Source: Vespula vulgaris (taxonomy: Eukaryota > Arthropoda > Insecta > Hymenoptera > Vespidae). Taken from it: 64,000 bases of DNA. The notes under the pieces were generated by a model that was given only the letters and a program-made list of their open reading frames with translations, had not been told where the DNA came from and did no database searches. Of the stretch, positions 48,776 to 61,348 are shown one piece after another. The first letter of the stretch is position 1, and every line of letters starts with the position of its first letter. The translations under genes were made by a program, and so were the position numbers. The stretch is from assembly GCF_905475345.1 (NCBI RefSeq), contig NC_066590.1:620001-684000 (forward strand), written 5' to 3'.

Positions 48776-49515
48776 TGTAACAATGACGTCAAAGGAGAGC
48801 ATGCTAATCGTACAATGACGTTCAGCGAACACGATAATTAACCTGGTAAACCAAAATAATCCATCTTTGGACCTGTGTAATACGTCAAGACGTTGTCGTA
48901 ATATATTTTCCAAGTTACAATCTTATAAATTCAACCTCCGTATCCTTCGTTATCCATTTTTCCTTAGACCTTCGAGTTATTTCCATGTTGTATTCAGTTG
49001 TTCGTGAATATCAATGTTAATGTACCCACCATTGTATTTCTTGGTATAACTAGGTGTGTCTCAATGGTGACGTTATTATCTGCTAGTGTTATATATCTAA
49101 AAACATGAAGAAAATACTTGTACGTATATACGTTGTCTTAGCTTATGCATGCATTGAGTCAGAATCTTTTTTTAATGTTTTTTTTTTCCTCAAATTCTCG
49201 TGACAACGTTTCGTTAGAATATTCATTAGCGAATTTGATATTTAAAGGAAATCATCTTAAGGATAATCGTCGACAAATAAAATATCATTGGGAATTATAT
49301 AGAACGAAATTTCATTTTTCAATCGCTAAATATTTATTCTCTTTTATATGCTTTCTTCTTGTTCCTTTTACATTTTTCATTAAAAGTAACGTGAACGTTT
49401 CTTAATAATATACTTAATCATTGTTTGCTTTGCTACATTTCTAAGATTTCTCAGATATACATATAACATTGAAAATTGTGCGGTCGAATTCAGAATGTTC
49501 CTTAAACATCTGATT
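48776..49515. other. intergenic, no gene seen
   Basis: AT-rich sequence; no supported frame. Confidence 0.4.
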
Positions 49516-50421
49516 TTACCACCATCCCCAGCCTCTGCCACCCCATCCTCTTCCGTACCATCCGCCACCCCAGCCTCTGCCACCCCAACCCCATCCTCTG
49601 CCGTACAATCCGCCACCCCAGCCATATCTCCATGGTCTTGAGTATCTGCAATATCGTGCAATTAATAATAGATCGATAATTCTAGAACGCATGCTTTCAT
49701 CCTTACTTATTTTAGCAAAGTTACACTTCAAATTGTAACTCGTAAACTAATTTTTATAAAAATTGTAGTGTTTATATCGAAAAAAACGACAGAAGCAATG
49801 TTCCTTTTTCGAATTGAATCTAATGCAAATGCGCTTGGTTTTATACTCGTCACGTGGAACACAACTGTTTACTTCGATGTTAGTATGCCAGACAAATCAC
49901 GTAAACCCAATACGCATAACAGATGTTGCATACAAAAACATTCGCGTGTACACGGACGATAACACACGTGAAAAATATTTGTATATCGTAAAACTTGAAA
50001 GAGATCCTTTCGGACAACGATTTCTATTCGCAAGATTCTGTTTTAGAACTCACCCCCAAAAGCTAGCGTCTGCTTCTAAATCATTTGCTTCGGCTCTTTC
50101 CTCTAAGTTACTTAGTCCGTTCTCAGCTACTTGTTCTGGCACCGGTACGGACACCACAAAGGTTATCGCCAATAAAAGCAGCACCTAGAACAATCATCGA
50201 CGTGCGACATATTAGTAGAAGTCGACTAATTGGTTTACATACTCTTGTAATTAGCGATAAAATAAATGTCTTTGAAATCTTTAAACGCGTTCCATTAAAT
50301 CGATTTTAATTTAAAAGGAAAACACCATAACAAATTAATTCCGGGAAAAAGAATTAAATAAAACTTAATATTTTTGAGATATTTAAGAAGAATCACTTAC
50401 GAAATGCAGTGGACGCAACAT
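49516..50421 (-). CDS. secreted Gly/Trp/Arg-rich peptide precursor (S7), 93 residues
   Basis: Three exons close in phase: 50401-50421 (seven codons, MLRPLHF), 50054-50184 and 49516-49645. Exon 2 supplies the signal peptide core (VLLLLAITFVVSV) and an acidic pro-region (LSNLEERAEANDLEADA). The last exon encodes a cysteine-free, strongly basic and aromatic region built from GRGW, GGRGWG and YGRGW units, beginning YSRPWRYGWGG and ending WGWW at the stop. Acidic pro-region plus cationic Gly/Trp/Arg-rich peptide is the layout of many antimicrobial and cuticle-associated peptides. The closest analogy I know is the nematode NLP-29/caenacin type of GYGRG peptides. That is resemblance in composition, not demonstrated homology. 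A TATATAAAG box at 50456-50464 lies close to the start. Confidence 0.78.
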
Positions 50422-50455
50422 GTTGAAGACTGATATCCAGTTCGGTTTCCTCAGG

Positions 50456-50464
50456 CTTTATATA
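50456..50464 (-). promoter_or_regulatory. TATA box of S7
   Basis: TATATAAAG on the minus strand, 35 bases upstream of the ATG, implying a very short 5' UTR. Confidence 0.6.
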
Positions 50465-51885
50465 CCTACATGTTCTCTTCGAGACTTCCCCAACCGTTGT
50501 CCTGTTGCATTTGTGCATACGATGCATCTGTATCTTTCCGTATATGTAATACACATACACGATGAAAGAGAACTAGTATTTTGCGAGGAGAACCACTCAT
50601 AAAAATGCCGTATACGTATCCTTCCCTATAAGAATGCACGCGATCGTACACCCGTTTACCGTTCACAAATCTTAAATCGATCGACATAGCAAAAATTTGG
50701 AAAATTTTTACTCGACAACTTTCTTTAAACTATTTTTCGTTTATTTCTATCTTTTCTTCTTTTTCTGGACGTTCACGGTGAAAAAGTTTATAACATTGCT
50801 ATAAATCTTTAAGAAAACTAAATGAAGAAACATTTGCGTCGTGACCCTGTCGCAACATTTGTAATTCATAATTATGTAAATAGAAAAGAGTAATTAATCC
50901 TGCGAGGATCACGAAGGATATTAATTATTTATAGAAAGTGACACCTTTGAATATGATAAACGATATTAGATGCATTTTGTTCGTTAGACGTTCCAATATC
51001 GAATTAATCAAAAGTTTGATTTCGCTACGTCACTTCGAAGGAATGTTAATGAAAGGAATAAAGTAATGAGGATATCAAGATCATTTATAAAATGATTTAG
51101 ATACGAAGTGATAATTCATATAAAAGACTAGTCACTCTTTTTTAATTTAAATGCGTAGAAAGATTTTAAAGGGGAAAACCGAGGTGGTAACTGCAACGAC
51201 TCATACATTGCTTTTACGTCGTGAAAACATTTCGTCTATATATTTGATATATATACGACGAATATTCACAACCTGCGGTGTTAATCGATTTGTGAAAAAT
51301 GTGCAAACATTCGAACGATGACGTGGTCCTACCTCGAGAAGATGTATCTTCGTTGTTCATCCGATCTACGTGAGTAAGCTTCACAGGGAAGACGGCGATT
51401 CGTTGACCCTATCGTTTCAACCAAGGTCAAGTATTTTTTTCTTTCAAGACTACGAATAATTTGCTTTATCCTACGTCCTACCGTTTACCTGACTCTTTAT
51501 TGTTACTTTGCAAGCATCCTGCATACATTCGTTTTCCGTTCTCATTTTGATTCTTCCACTTCGCAATATTTTATTTTTATTTCGAGTCGAGGAAATATTT
51601 TTATCTTAAACAATTATACGAATGATTTTTGTTATTTCTAACTAGAAGTAACAAAAATTTGCTATAATTTTATTTATTTAATTTTATGCACTAAGTAAGT
51701 ATATTCGAAAACTTATGTTTAAATTGTCGATTTTCGATGTTACCGACCGAACAGCCATCAACACCATCTATCGACAGAATTTTTTAATTTAATTATACGC
51801 TTTAAACCATTGTTGCTTGACCATACTTGTCATAACTTGTCAAAATTGGTCATAATCTTGCTGTTCATATATTTAATGCAGTTTT
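50465..51885. other. intergenic between divergent S7 and WASH, no gene seen
   Basis: No supported coding frame. It marks the right border of the small-secreted-protein island. Confidence 0.4.
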
Positions 51886-53741
51886 ATGGAAATGCATTAC
51901 AACATGCCAAAGCATATAGAGATTGGTAAAAAATTTATTGAATTCTTTACTTTTCATTTCAACTAAAGTATTATGAACATGTACTTAAATGTTATATTAT
52001 TTTTAGGTATTATACCTAATAATTTGAGGCATGAAGAAACAATAGTTCAGATAACTGAAGCATTAGATAATTTAGACGCTGCTGTGTTATATATATTTAA
52101 TTGCATAGATAAAAGGCTTACTGAAAATTCTCAAAGGTATCTTACATTTTTCCTTTTATCACCAAATTCTTCTAAAATCCTATTTACCTTATTTCATAAT
52201 ATTTATTTTTTACTAGACTTTCAGATATAAAACATAGAGCTCTAAAGTTAGAAAATCAGTTGCAGTACTTGCAATCTAATTTAAACTTAAAGGCTATCAA
52301 AATATATTCTGCTGCAAAATATCCTGCCAATCATACATATAATGAATATAAAGTGGCTATACCATTGCAACGTGATAATATTAGTAGTATTCCAAGTATT
52401 TACAAATGTTCTGTACCTATAAGAGACACACACGAAACGCATTTACCTACTAATTTCAAAACCGAAGATTGCCAGTATGCAATGAATGCTAATCTACAAG
52501 AAAAGTTACAGTTTTACTATGTTAGGTATAAAACAAATGAACAAGCGGAAAATGATATTAATACACGTCAATATGTACCATCTTTACCTTCGTCTGTCAG
52601 TGCTCTTCTACTATTTGATAATGTAAATACCACATATAGAAAAGCTTTATCATCTAACAAATCTAATGATAAAAAACAAATTGAAGATGCACCTGATTCA
52701 ATTGTACAACCATGGCATTCATCAGAAATGGATTTGCCATCTGGTTATCTTTATACACCTATACTTGGAGAGGTAATCTCATATTCTAAGGTATATATCC
52801 TTATTAATTTACAAATACTTTAATCTCTTTATATATATGTCTAGGTTCCACAAATGAATGTACCACTTATGCTACCAGATTTACCAGGAATTGTAGATAA
52901 TGAAAAGTTTGACTTAGATTTGAATTCACAAAGCCCTATTGCTCCCTCTTCGGCTGTTGTTACTCCTACAGTTCGATTAGATTTACCACTTTTGACTGAA
53001 GAAGGTGGATCGCAAACTACAAATGAATCTAATGTTTCAAATCTACCCAATTTATCTGTAAACAATTCATCAGTCTGCATTGAATCTACGCCATCAACAG
53101 TAAATTCAACTATTTCTTCAGTAGGAAATAATATTGGATCGAATGAAACAAACTTTAAGGGAACACAACCTCCATCAACTATGCCGCCACCACCACCACC
53201 ACCACCACCACCACCACCAACTCAACCGCCACCACCAACTCAACCGCCACCACCAACTCAACCGCCACCACCACCGCCTCCACCACCACCACCACCACCA
53301 CCTCCCCCTCCACCTCCTCCTCCTCCACCTCCATCATCAACAGAGAAACAATCTCAAGATGAAAGTTTACAAAAGCAGAATGAAAAAAGATCTCAACCTA
53401 ATATAAAAAATACAAATACCGATGATCGATCAAATTTAATGGCAGCAATACGTGATGCTGGTGGTATTGGAAGAGCAAAATTAAGACATACAGTACCAAT
53501 TGATAAAAAGGAAAATCGCTGGTCATCAGCTTCGGTAGGTGGAGATTTGATGGCAGATCTTCACGCAAAATTAGCTTTGAGAAGAAAAGGTATTGCTGGC
53601 TCTGCAACAGGGGCATTAGAGAGAATGTCAAGTTCAATACCACCACCACCACCTAAGTCGAGTGAACACTATGCTTCGGATAGAAATTCTGCTACGAGTG
53701 AATACGATTCTCAAGCAGACACAGATGACTGGGAAGAATAA
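51886..53741 (+). CDS. WASHC1: WASH complex subunit 1 (actin nucleation-promoting factor)
   Basis: WASH activates the Arp2/3 complex on endosomes. Four exons close in phase: 51886-51925, 52007-52136, 52217-52772 and 52845-53741 (540 residues). The WASH homology domain is at the N-terminus (IIPNNLRHEETIVQITEALD, then IYSAAKYPA and PSSVSALLLFDN). The linker PSGYLYTPILGEVPQMNVP and LPDLPGI follow. A proline tract is encoded at about 53179-53331. The C-terminal VCA region has WH2-type LMAAIRDAGGIGRAKLR, a connector MADLHAKLALRRKGI, and the acidic end DTDDWEE. The start is the ATG at 51886; a second in-frame ATG is six bases downstream and a third at residue 7. The protein is longer than the human one because of the proline tract and linker. 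Confidence 0.94.
53179..53331 (+). repeat. proline-codon repeat in WASH
   Basis: CCA/CCT/CCG repeat encoding runs of proline, with three tandem TQPPPP units in the middle. It also makes shadow His-rich frames. Confidence 0.9.
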
Positions 53742-54861
53742 TTGAATGGTATAATTATATACAACATTATATACAATATAATATGAAAATTATGGATATG
53801 AAATGTTAGAAAATTAAGTAAAGAAAATAATCTTTTTTCTTTTTTACTTTATTTAATATCTTATGATCGTGTCATATACAAAAAAAACAACTATAACTAT
53901 ATATATTGTAAACAATCTGCAAAAATCTTGATAAATAAAATAAACAAGATGCAGCTTTATAATATTACATTTAATTACAGATCAATATATGCATGTAGTA
54001 GTACAATGCATTATTGTCTTAAATAACAAAATTTATAAACATCATTTTATATTATAACTCTTTTTTATAAAAATAGATTATAATATTTAGAGTTTAAATA
54101 ATTCTATATAATATGACACCCATATTTTTTTTATTATACTTTTGATTGATATGTTTATTTTATTTTTTTAAATAAATATTAAGGATTATAATTATTTAAT
54201 TAAAAAGAAAGATCTCTATCTCGTTTTCTTTTTAAATAAAAAAGACTATGTTCATTTAGATATTCAGACATTCAATAGTTCAATATGATTTATACATTCT
54301 TCTGTATAACATTGATTTAATAAGTTATCATACACATGTACGCTTCTACTTACAGAGATATTTAATTTTCAATATAAAATATTGAGATAAATATTATATT
54401 TTTATAGTTTACACAAAAAATATACAATTAATATTTTTTGGCTTATGATATGTATGGCAGTGATATATATATGAAGGATCTATATCCTTCTTAATATCAT
54501 ATTGCTGATATGTTTTATTTCCTTTATAAACTATATTATTTTATTCTCACAAAATTCAATTAAAATAAATTCTCTGCTGAATAATATAAAAGTAATATAA
54601 AAAATTTTAACATTTTATAAACAAACAATTTAAAAATTCAATATTTGAATAAACCTATAGTTAAATGTAATAAACCTATAATAGTAATTATCATTCAACA
54701 GATGAGGCAAGTTTTGTTGTTAACTTTGTTAGTACTGCTTATGAGATTGCATTGATACAGTTTTAGTATGATCTATAAAATAGTACATTGTATAAAAAGT
54801 ATGATCAACAAAAGTATAATAAACCATTTGAACAATTGCTATTGCAGTCATAAGTTCAATT
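53742..54861. other. 3' UTRs of convergent WASH and colt, no gene seen
   Basis: Very AT-rich. AATAAAATAAA near 53934 is a candidate WASH polyadenylation signal. Confidence 0.5.
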
Positions 54862-57800
54862 TTATAAACTAGGTGCTACCCAATTTAAAAAATTCATAGC
54901 TGCTTCAAATCCAAGAAAACACGCTGCATTTGCGGGAAAAGCACGTAACATAACGGGTGTGCACCCTTTATAAAGTGCTCTTGGCCCCTCCTCTTTTAGC
55001 AAACGTGCGAACACCTCACGAATACCTTTTTTATACGTGCCTTCAGGTGCTATAAAATCGTCAATTGATTAAGATCTCAAATCGATTATATGAATTCAAA
55101 TAAAAAACGAAAATTATCGAAAATATTTTTTACTAAAAAATAAATACCTGCTTGCAATCGGCTTTTTAAAACATCTGGTGGAATACCAATTATCCAATTG
55201 GCAACACCAGCAAAACCACCGGCTAATATTGTTGATAATAAACCTAGTTTTCCTCCATCGGGTACTATCCACCTTTGTATAGTTTCATACGTCATAAAAT
55301 ACATTCCACTTGCAGGTACATCTACAGAAATATTAGTAAAAGGTTAGAATATATTGATTAGAGGTTTCAAAATATTTCTACTAATCAGAAACAGTCCGTA
55401 AATATTACATACAATTAATAACAGTGGATAATGTATGTGGGTGGATAGATAGAAGGCATCCTGTTTGATAGGAGGTATCGAGGAAGATAGATAACAGTTT
55501 ACAAATTTCAGTTTCCTTTGGAACAGCAAACTGTTACTTGGTATAGAAATTGTGCTGCATTCAAGAATTTTTATAATTATGGCAATTGCATTACCTTATC
55601 TCATCATTTTTTTTTGGGTACATAATTCCATATAATTTGGACAAATTATAAATTTTAGTATAGTGTAATTTTCATTCACATCTAAGAAATATTTAAGTAT
55701 TAGATTTGATAATCCTCAAGCTTACAGCATTTAAATAAGCAACATTTTAATCAATTTATATTTATCATTATATTAATAAATATAATTCTTATATAATTAG
55801 TGATATAAGTGTTACATACATTATAAAATTGATTATTCAGATACAGTGTATGGGACAAATAATTGATATTGGTGATATTTGGGAAACACAATGTCCTCAA
55901 GGATGTTCTTGTGAAATACAAAAATTTTCTGATCTGCCACTACATCAATGGACTATTCCAAGAAAGTGGAGTAATGTAAGAAGTAAACCTGTGAAGTGTT
56001 TTTCTTTTTCCATTAATAAATTTCTATTTAACAGACCCCAACAGTGGATGAAACTGATTTTAGCTTTGACAACGATCACATAGGTGATGAATTATTAAAA
56101 GTTGCAACATGTGTAGTAGCAGAAGGACATGAAAAGCTTTTAAGCATGCTTCCTTCAGATATACAGGTAATGTTTTATCAAGTACTACTTATACAAATAT
56201 TAAATTGACAATTATACAATATAATGATAGAAGCACCATATAATGCATTATTGTAAAGTGTATTAATTCGTTGTTTATAAAAAACTAATGAAAAAGAAGA
56301 AGTATTTTTTTTTTATATTTGCAGGTTCTCACTATACTTAGGTCAGGTAGAGGAGATGCTGAAATTTTTTTCAAAGCTACAACATTTCAACGTTTTTCTG
56401 AATTACTATCTTTAACTATTGAGGGTATAGATTATAATGACCCTTCTGTAAAAGATGTAAATAGATATGAATCAAAAGGTGGTATAGTTTTAGCAGGTGA
56501 TGCTTTGTTTCCATTGGGGATGACATTACTATATTTGAACTTAGAACGTGTCAGACTAACAAGCCTTAATTTAACAAGTAAAAATAAAGCAAATCTTGTA
56601 ATTAAGCCAATGAATTTACCTAATGACGAAAAACTTCATAAGGAGCAAGTAGTAACAAGTGCTACAAATGAACACAAAGGACATAGATTAATTTTCTTGA
56701 GTCAGCAAAATAGTGGAGAAAGTGATGACAAAGAAATACTTCCATATGATATTTACAAACAAGAAATGGATGGGTATAGAGAAAATGTTGGTCTTTTCAC
56801 CGGACTTCGTGCCCTTACACATCTGAGGGTATATGACTGTGCACTTAAGGATATATCTTGGCACATGTTTGATGGCCTTGATAGTCTTCTCTATCTTTCA
56901 CTAGAAAAAAATAATCTAAGATTTATCCCAGAATTTTGTTTTTATGGAACACCAAATCTAAAATTATTATCCTTAGCAAGTAATCAATTACTAACATTAA
57001 AAAGTATAGATTTAGCAGGCTTGTTGATGTTGGAACAATTAGATTTAACTGGAAATAATCTTACATTTTTATCAGAATTATCTTTTCCTCCATTCCCTGC
57101 ACTTAGAATGGCTGATTTTGGGGAAAATCCAATGGATTCTGTATTTCCAAGGTAATTTTGATTTCATGAAATACAAAGATAATATGAATATAATATGATC
57201 CATTACAATATGTACATTATTTTCAGTACATTTGAAATTATGAACACAACAAAACAATTATATCTTGGAGGCACAGGTTCTAAATTAAAATTGCAAAGAA
57301 ACTCTCTTTTGGGATTGCTACAATTGAAGATATTACATTTATATAATGTAGAAATACCATTGCTAGAACGTTTTATCTTGCAAGGAATGCCATCACTAAC
57401 ACATTTAAAAATACGTGGGAATATTTCAAGTGTGGATTTAGATGCATTTTCAGATCTTGGAAAATTGATAGATTTAGATTTAAGTTATTGTCACATTGAG
57501 CATATATCCATGGATGCATTCTATGGTTTAGAGAAAGTAAAACGTATAGACTTATCTAATAATGATCTGGAATTTATACCACCTGGATTATTCAGTACAC
57601 AGTACCAAAAAGAACTGAAGGAAATTATTCTCACAAAAAATAAATTAACTACATTACCCTGGGATTTTTTTAAAACCTTATGGACAGTAAATAAACCATC
57701 TCAAGTGCAAAATATAAAATTAGATGGTAATCCATGGGATTGTACATGTTCTATGGCTACTTGGAATCCACATTTGGTATGTAAAAATCAAATTACAATA

Positions 57801-59066
57801 TAATTTATAAAGGTGAAGTATTTATAGTAAACTTTGTTATCTTTAATATTTTGTGTATAAATGTTTATGATATATAATTTATCTAATTTAATAGGTAAAT
57901 AGAATTAGAGAAACAGCACCACGTTGTTTCACACCTAAAAGACTACAAAATTGGGGAGTTTTCCATGCTCTACGTAAAGGTGGATTGCAATGTAAAAGAT
58001 CAAAGCGAAGGCGTATGCATGGAATTCCAAAAGTATTAAATTATGAAGATAACAATGCTATAAGTTAGCAAATTCTTTTTTACTTGCATCTAATTTATAG
58101 TAAATATTCTAAATTTGGATAAACTAAAAAAATACATCAAATATGATATTTAATATCTACTTTTGCAATGGTTTCATTTAAATTTTTCTAGAAATGTGAT
58201 ACATATCTGCTAAAGCAGGTTATACACTTAGTTATACACTACACTGTACAAATATAATTAATGTAATTTATCATATTTACAAACCTCTCAAAAAGGTAGC
58301 ACATGTACCCTTATAAATACTCCTAAGACCTCCTTCTCGATAAAGTTGTTTAGCACAATCAAAAGGACCTTTATATCTTTTCTCTGCATCTGCATGTTGT
58401 ATTTGTAATAGACATTTTATCCGTTCACCAGGTGCCATGATAATAGTTGTAAATATTCCACTAAATGCACCAGCATAAAATAATTGTGGTATAGTGAGCT
58501 TATCATCTGGACTTTTTTGTTGTAATTTTTTTCCAACACCATATCCCAAAAAACTCATTGCAAATATAGGTGCCACTCCAACTAGTGGTGCTCCCATACC
58601 TAAGTAATGTTTAAGTTATACCTGTTGTAAGGGTATGTAGATATGTATACAACATATGTATAAAACACTATTATAACAAATAATATTGTTGATAACATAA
58701 AATATATGCATACCCTTGTATAAACCACGTATTCCTTCTTTTGTTATAGTTTTTTTAGCACAATCTAATGTACCTGTGTATAAAGGCTTTTCATTTGGTT
58801 TAGTAATGGGCATAGTTTGAAGACGCACCTTTAAAATGATAAATAGTATAAGTAGCTCTACTTGATAATTGTGTTTAAAAAGCAAAATCATCAAAAATAA
58901 TAGAAAGAAATATAATTAATGGATAAAACAATTTATTCATTTTATATGGTTAGAAACATGATCTTACTTTAATAGTATCAAGAGGATGGCCAGCAACTAC
59001 TGTACATATTCCACCAAATCCTCCACTAAGGAAATATTTAACAGGACTCACGGTTTCAGATCCCAT
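54862..59066 (-). CDS. colt: mitochondrial carnitine/acylcarnitine carrier (SLC25A20-type, colt)
   Basis: Inner-membrane antiporter that imports acylcarnitines for beta-oxidation in exchange for carnitine. Five exons close in phase: 58968-59066, 58714-58828, 58285-58599, 55148-55321 and 54862-55049 (296 residues). The three SLC25 repeats are seen: GHPLDTIKVRLQT (P-x-D-x-x-K-x-R), APGERIKCLLQIQ (P-x-E-x-x-K) and GIPPDVLKSRLQA, each followed by a GLYKG, SIYKG or ALYKG motif. The combination of APGERIK in the second repeat and PPDVLKSR in the third is typical of the carnitine carrier branch. The protein begins MGSETVSPVKYFLSGGFGG and ends WVAPSL. Intron 3 (55322-58284) holds a leucine-rich-repeat gene on the opposite strand. 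Confidence 0.95.
55841..58068 (+). CDS. leucine-rich-repeat protein nested in colt intron 3 (5' end uncertain)
   Basis: Probably an extracellular LRR protein. Exons: 55841-55975, 56035-56166, 56325-57151, 57227-57776 and 57895-58068, all in phase. The first exon found starts at an acceptor (TTATTCAG) or at the ATG at 55850. It carries an LRRNT-like cysteine cluster (CPQGCSCEI) but no signal peptide, so a short upstream exon may be missing. LRRs include LLYLSLEKNNLRFIPEFCF, LKLLSLASNQLLTL, LEQLDLTGNNLTFL and KRIDLSNNDLEFIPPGLF. A cap of LRRCT type follows: LDGNPWDCTCSM and, after the last intron, APRCFTPKRL. The C-terminus is basic (KRSKRRRMHG). No transmembrane helix follows the cap, so the product looks secreted. 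The protein is about 605 residues as annotated. I cannot name an orthologue. Confidence 0.85.
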
Positions 59067-61313
59067 GATTAAAAATTCGTGGTAATACTATATTTAAAAT
59101 TACTTCAACCTTTTCTGATCTACTATATGTCGTACCTAAGTCCAAGGTTATCAATAAACATTAACAATTTACTCATTTAAAGGTAATCGTTGATAAACAG
59201 ACTGAATTTTAATTCGTCATATTACCACTAGGTGTATTAGTACAAAGTTTCTCCGTTAGAGGGCCTTTCTGTAACATTTACGTAAGTACCTAGCAACACT
59301 ATATTCTCTGTCTACCATACCTTCATAAATCGTTTGGATACCGTGGAGAGAAGTAATGCGAAGGTTAGTTATTCATTTTGTATAATTATATATTTTTAGA
59401 AACAAATATTTTAATATTTATAGATTTTAATATTAATAAGAGGACTTTTATTATTAACAAATTGCGAGTTATTTTCTCTTCAGAGAAATGATAAAAATTA
59501 GTAGTAAAGTTTTGACCACGTGTTCATATGTCGTAATATACTATACGTATTCATTTTTTAATCATAAAACATCAAGATTTATATAAATTTTATTATTTTG
59601 TATATTTTTAAACTTTATATACAATTTAATATACTAAAAATATAATGATGAAATGAAACCAGTCATGATTTTGATGATTATTCAATACATGCACTACCAG
59701 CTGAGACGTTCTATTTAACCTATATTCCATTGTTAAAGATACAACTAAAAACTTATTAATTCGATATTATTATTCTTACTCTTTCAGAATACTTTCTAAA
59801 TGAAGAGGATTGTATTCTAATAGGTTCGTTATACAAAAAAATTTTTTATAATGCTATCTCAATTATAAAGTAATTATAATTCATTGTATATGATGATATT
59901 ATCACTCATTTTTATGATTTCTGATTATTCTTACATGCATCACCAGCTGATTAATTTTCTAACTGCTTTAAATATTACATATAATTTTAAAAAGATAATC
60001 AATATATAATTTTTTTTTCAGGGTAAGGATAATATATATTTTGAAATACAAAGCCGTAAGCAATTAAATTTGTATTAAAAAAACAAATACATTGTATCTA
60101 TCAATATAATAAGAAATAAATATAAAATATAACAATTAACGATCGTTTGATTTTGAATATTCTTAAACAATAATTATTTAGAAATTTGGTTAATACATAT
60201 TTCAACATTGCTCTAAATTTTTTGAAATTTAACGTTTTATTTGATATCAAATTAGAAAAAAATCCAGATCAAAATTATTAACTAAGATTTTATTTAGTTT
60301 ATATATAATTCGAATAAATTATGTTAGTATTATCGTTTTTCTTTAATTTGTCTTATTAGAGCAATTCGTTATTTGATTTATACTGTATGAAACATTAAAA
60401 AACCAATATTAGAAATATTATCAAAAAAATAGCAATAAAACATTACATTATTAAATAGCAGTTGAAAGAATATGCACAATCCATACAGTCGTTTTTTTTT
60501 CTTATTTATTTTGTCTACTATAGGGTTTAAAGATTTTATTTATTAAGCCAGTGATATGTAAAAATACATATATTATCTATGTACAATATTTTATAATATT
60601 GGTGCAGCAACCAAGATATACATATATTATACATGTGATTATTATCAATATCTCATAATTAATCTATAAGAGAATATCCTTTCTAATTAAATTTTTAATG
60701 CATAAGAAATATAATGAAATTTATATTACAAGTCATATTTGTATTCTTTTTATGGTGCTATGAATACATTGTACTTTTTCTGTATATCAAATATAGCAGG
60801 AAATTCACTTTTTTATATAAATATTGCTTGAATATTATAAATTTAAAAGAAATAAAGCTTATATGACTGATTAATATATAGTAAAGTAAGATGATCTGTG
60901 GCATTAATAGCAAGTAATAATAGAGAATAGGTAAGGATTGCTATAATTGTTTTTTAATTATTTTTTTTGCATAGCACAAATCAGATTACTTAAATAATTA
61001 TATGTAAAGATTAATTGATACAGAATTGTGTACTGGACAGAGATCACGAAACATGAAGAGAAAGTGGTTTTATCATTATCTACTAATGCAGTAGATTTAT
61101 TTATTACACTTTGATATTTAAATATTTAATTCATGCTAGTATTCCTTAATTTAAAAATGCGAAAATATACATCAGAATGAAAGTTCCAACATCAACAGAA
61201 TCTTATATAACACGTCAAGTGCATAAAAGTATATTGTAATACATAATTTAAAAATATTATCTCTATCCTGTGTTCTTATAACGTAATAATTTTATATTTA
61301 TACATATACATAC

Positions 61314-61348
<35 letters not shown>

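Noticed and set aside
53134..53406. His/Pro/Leu-rich frame
   Set aside because: Shadow of the WASH proline codons in another frame.
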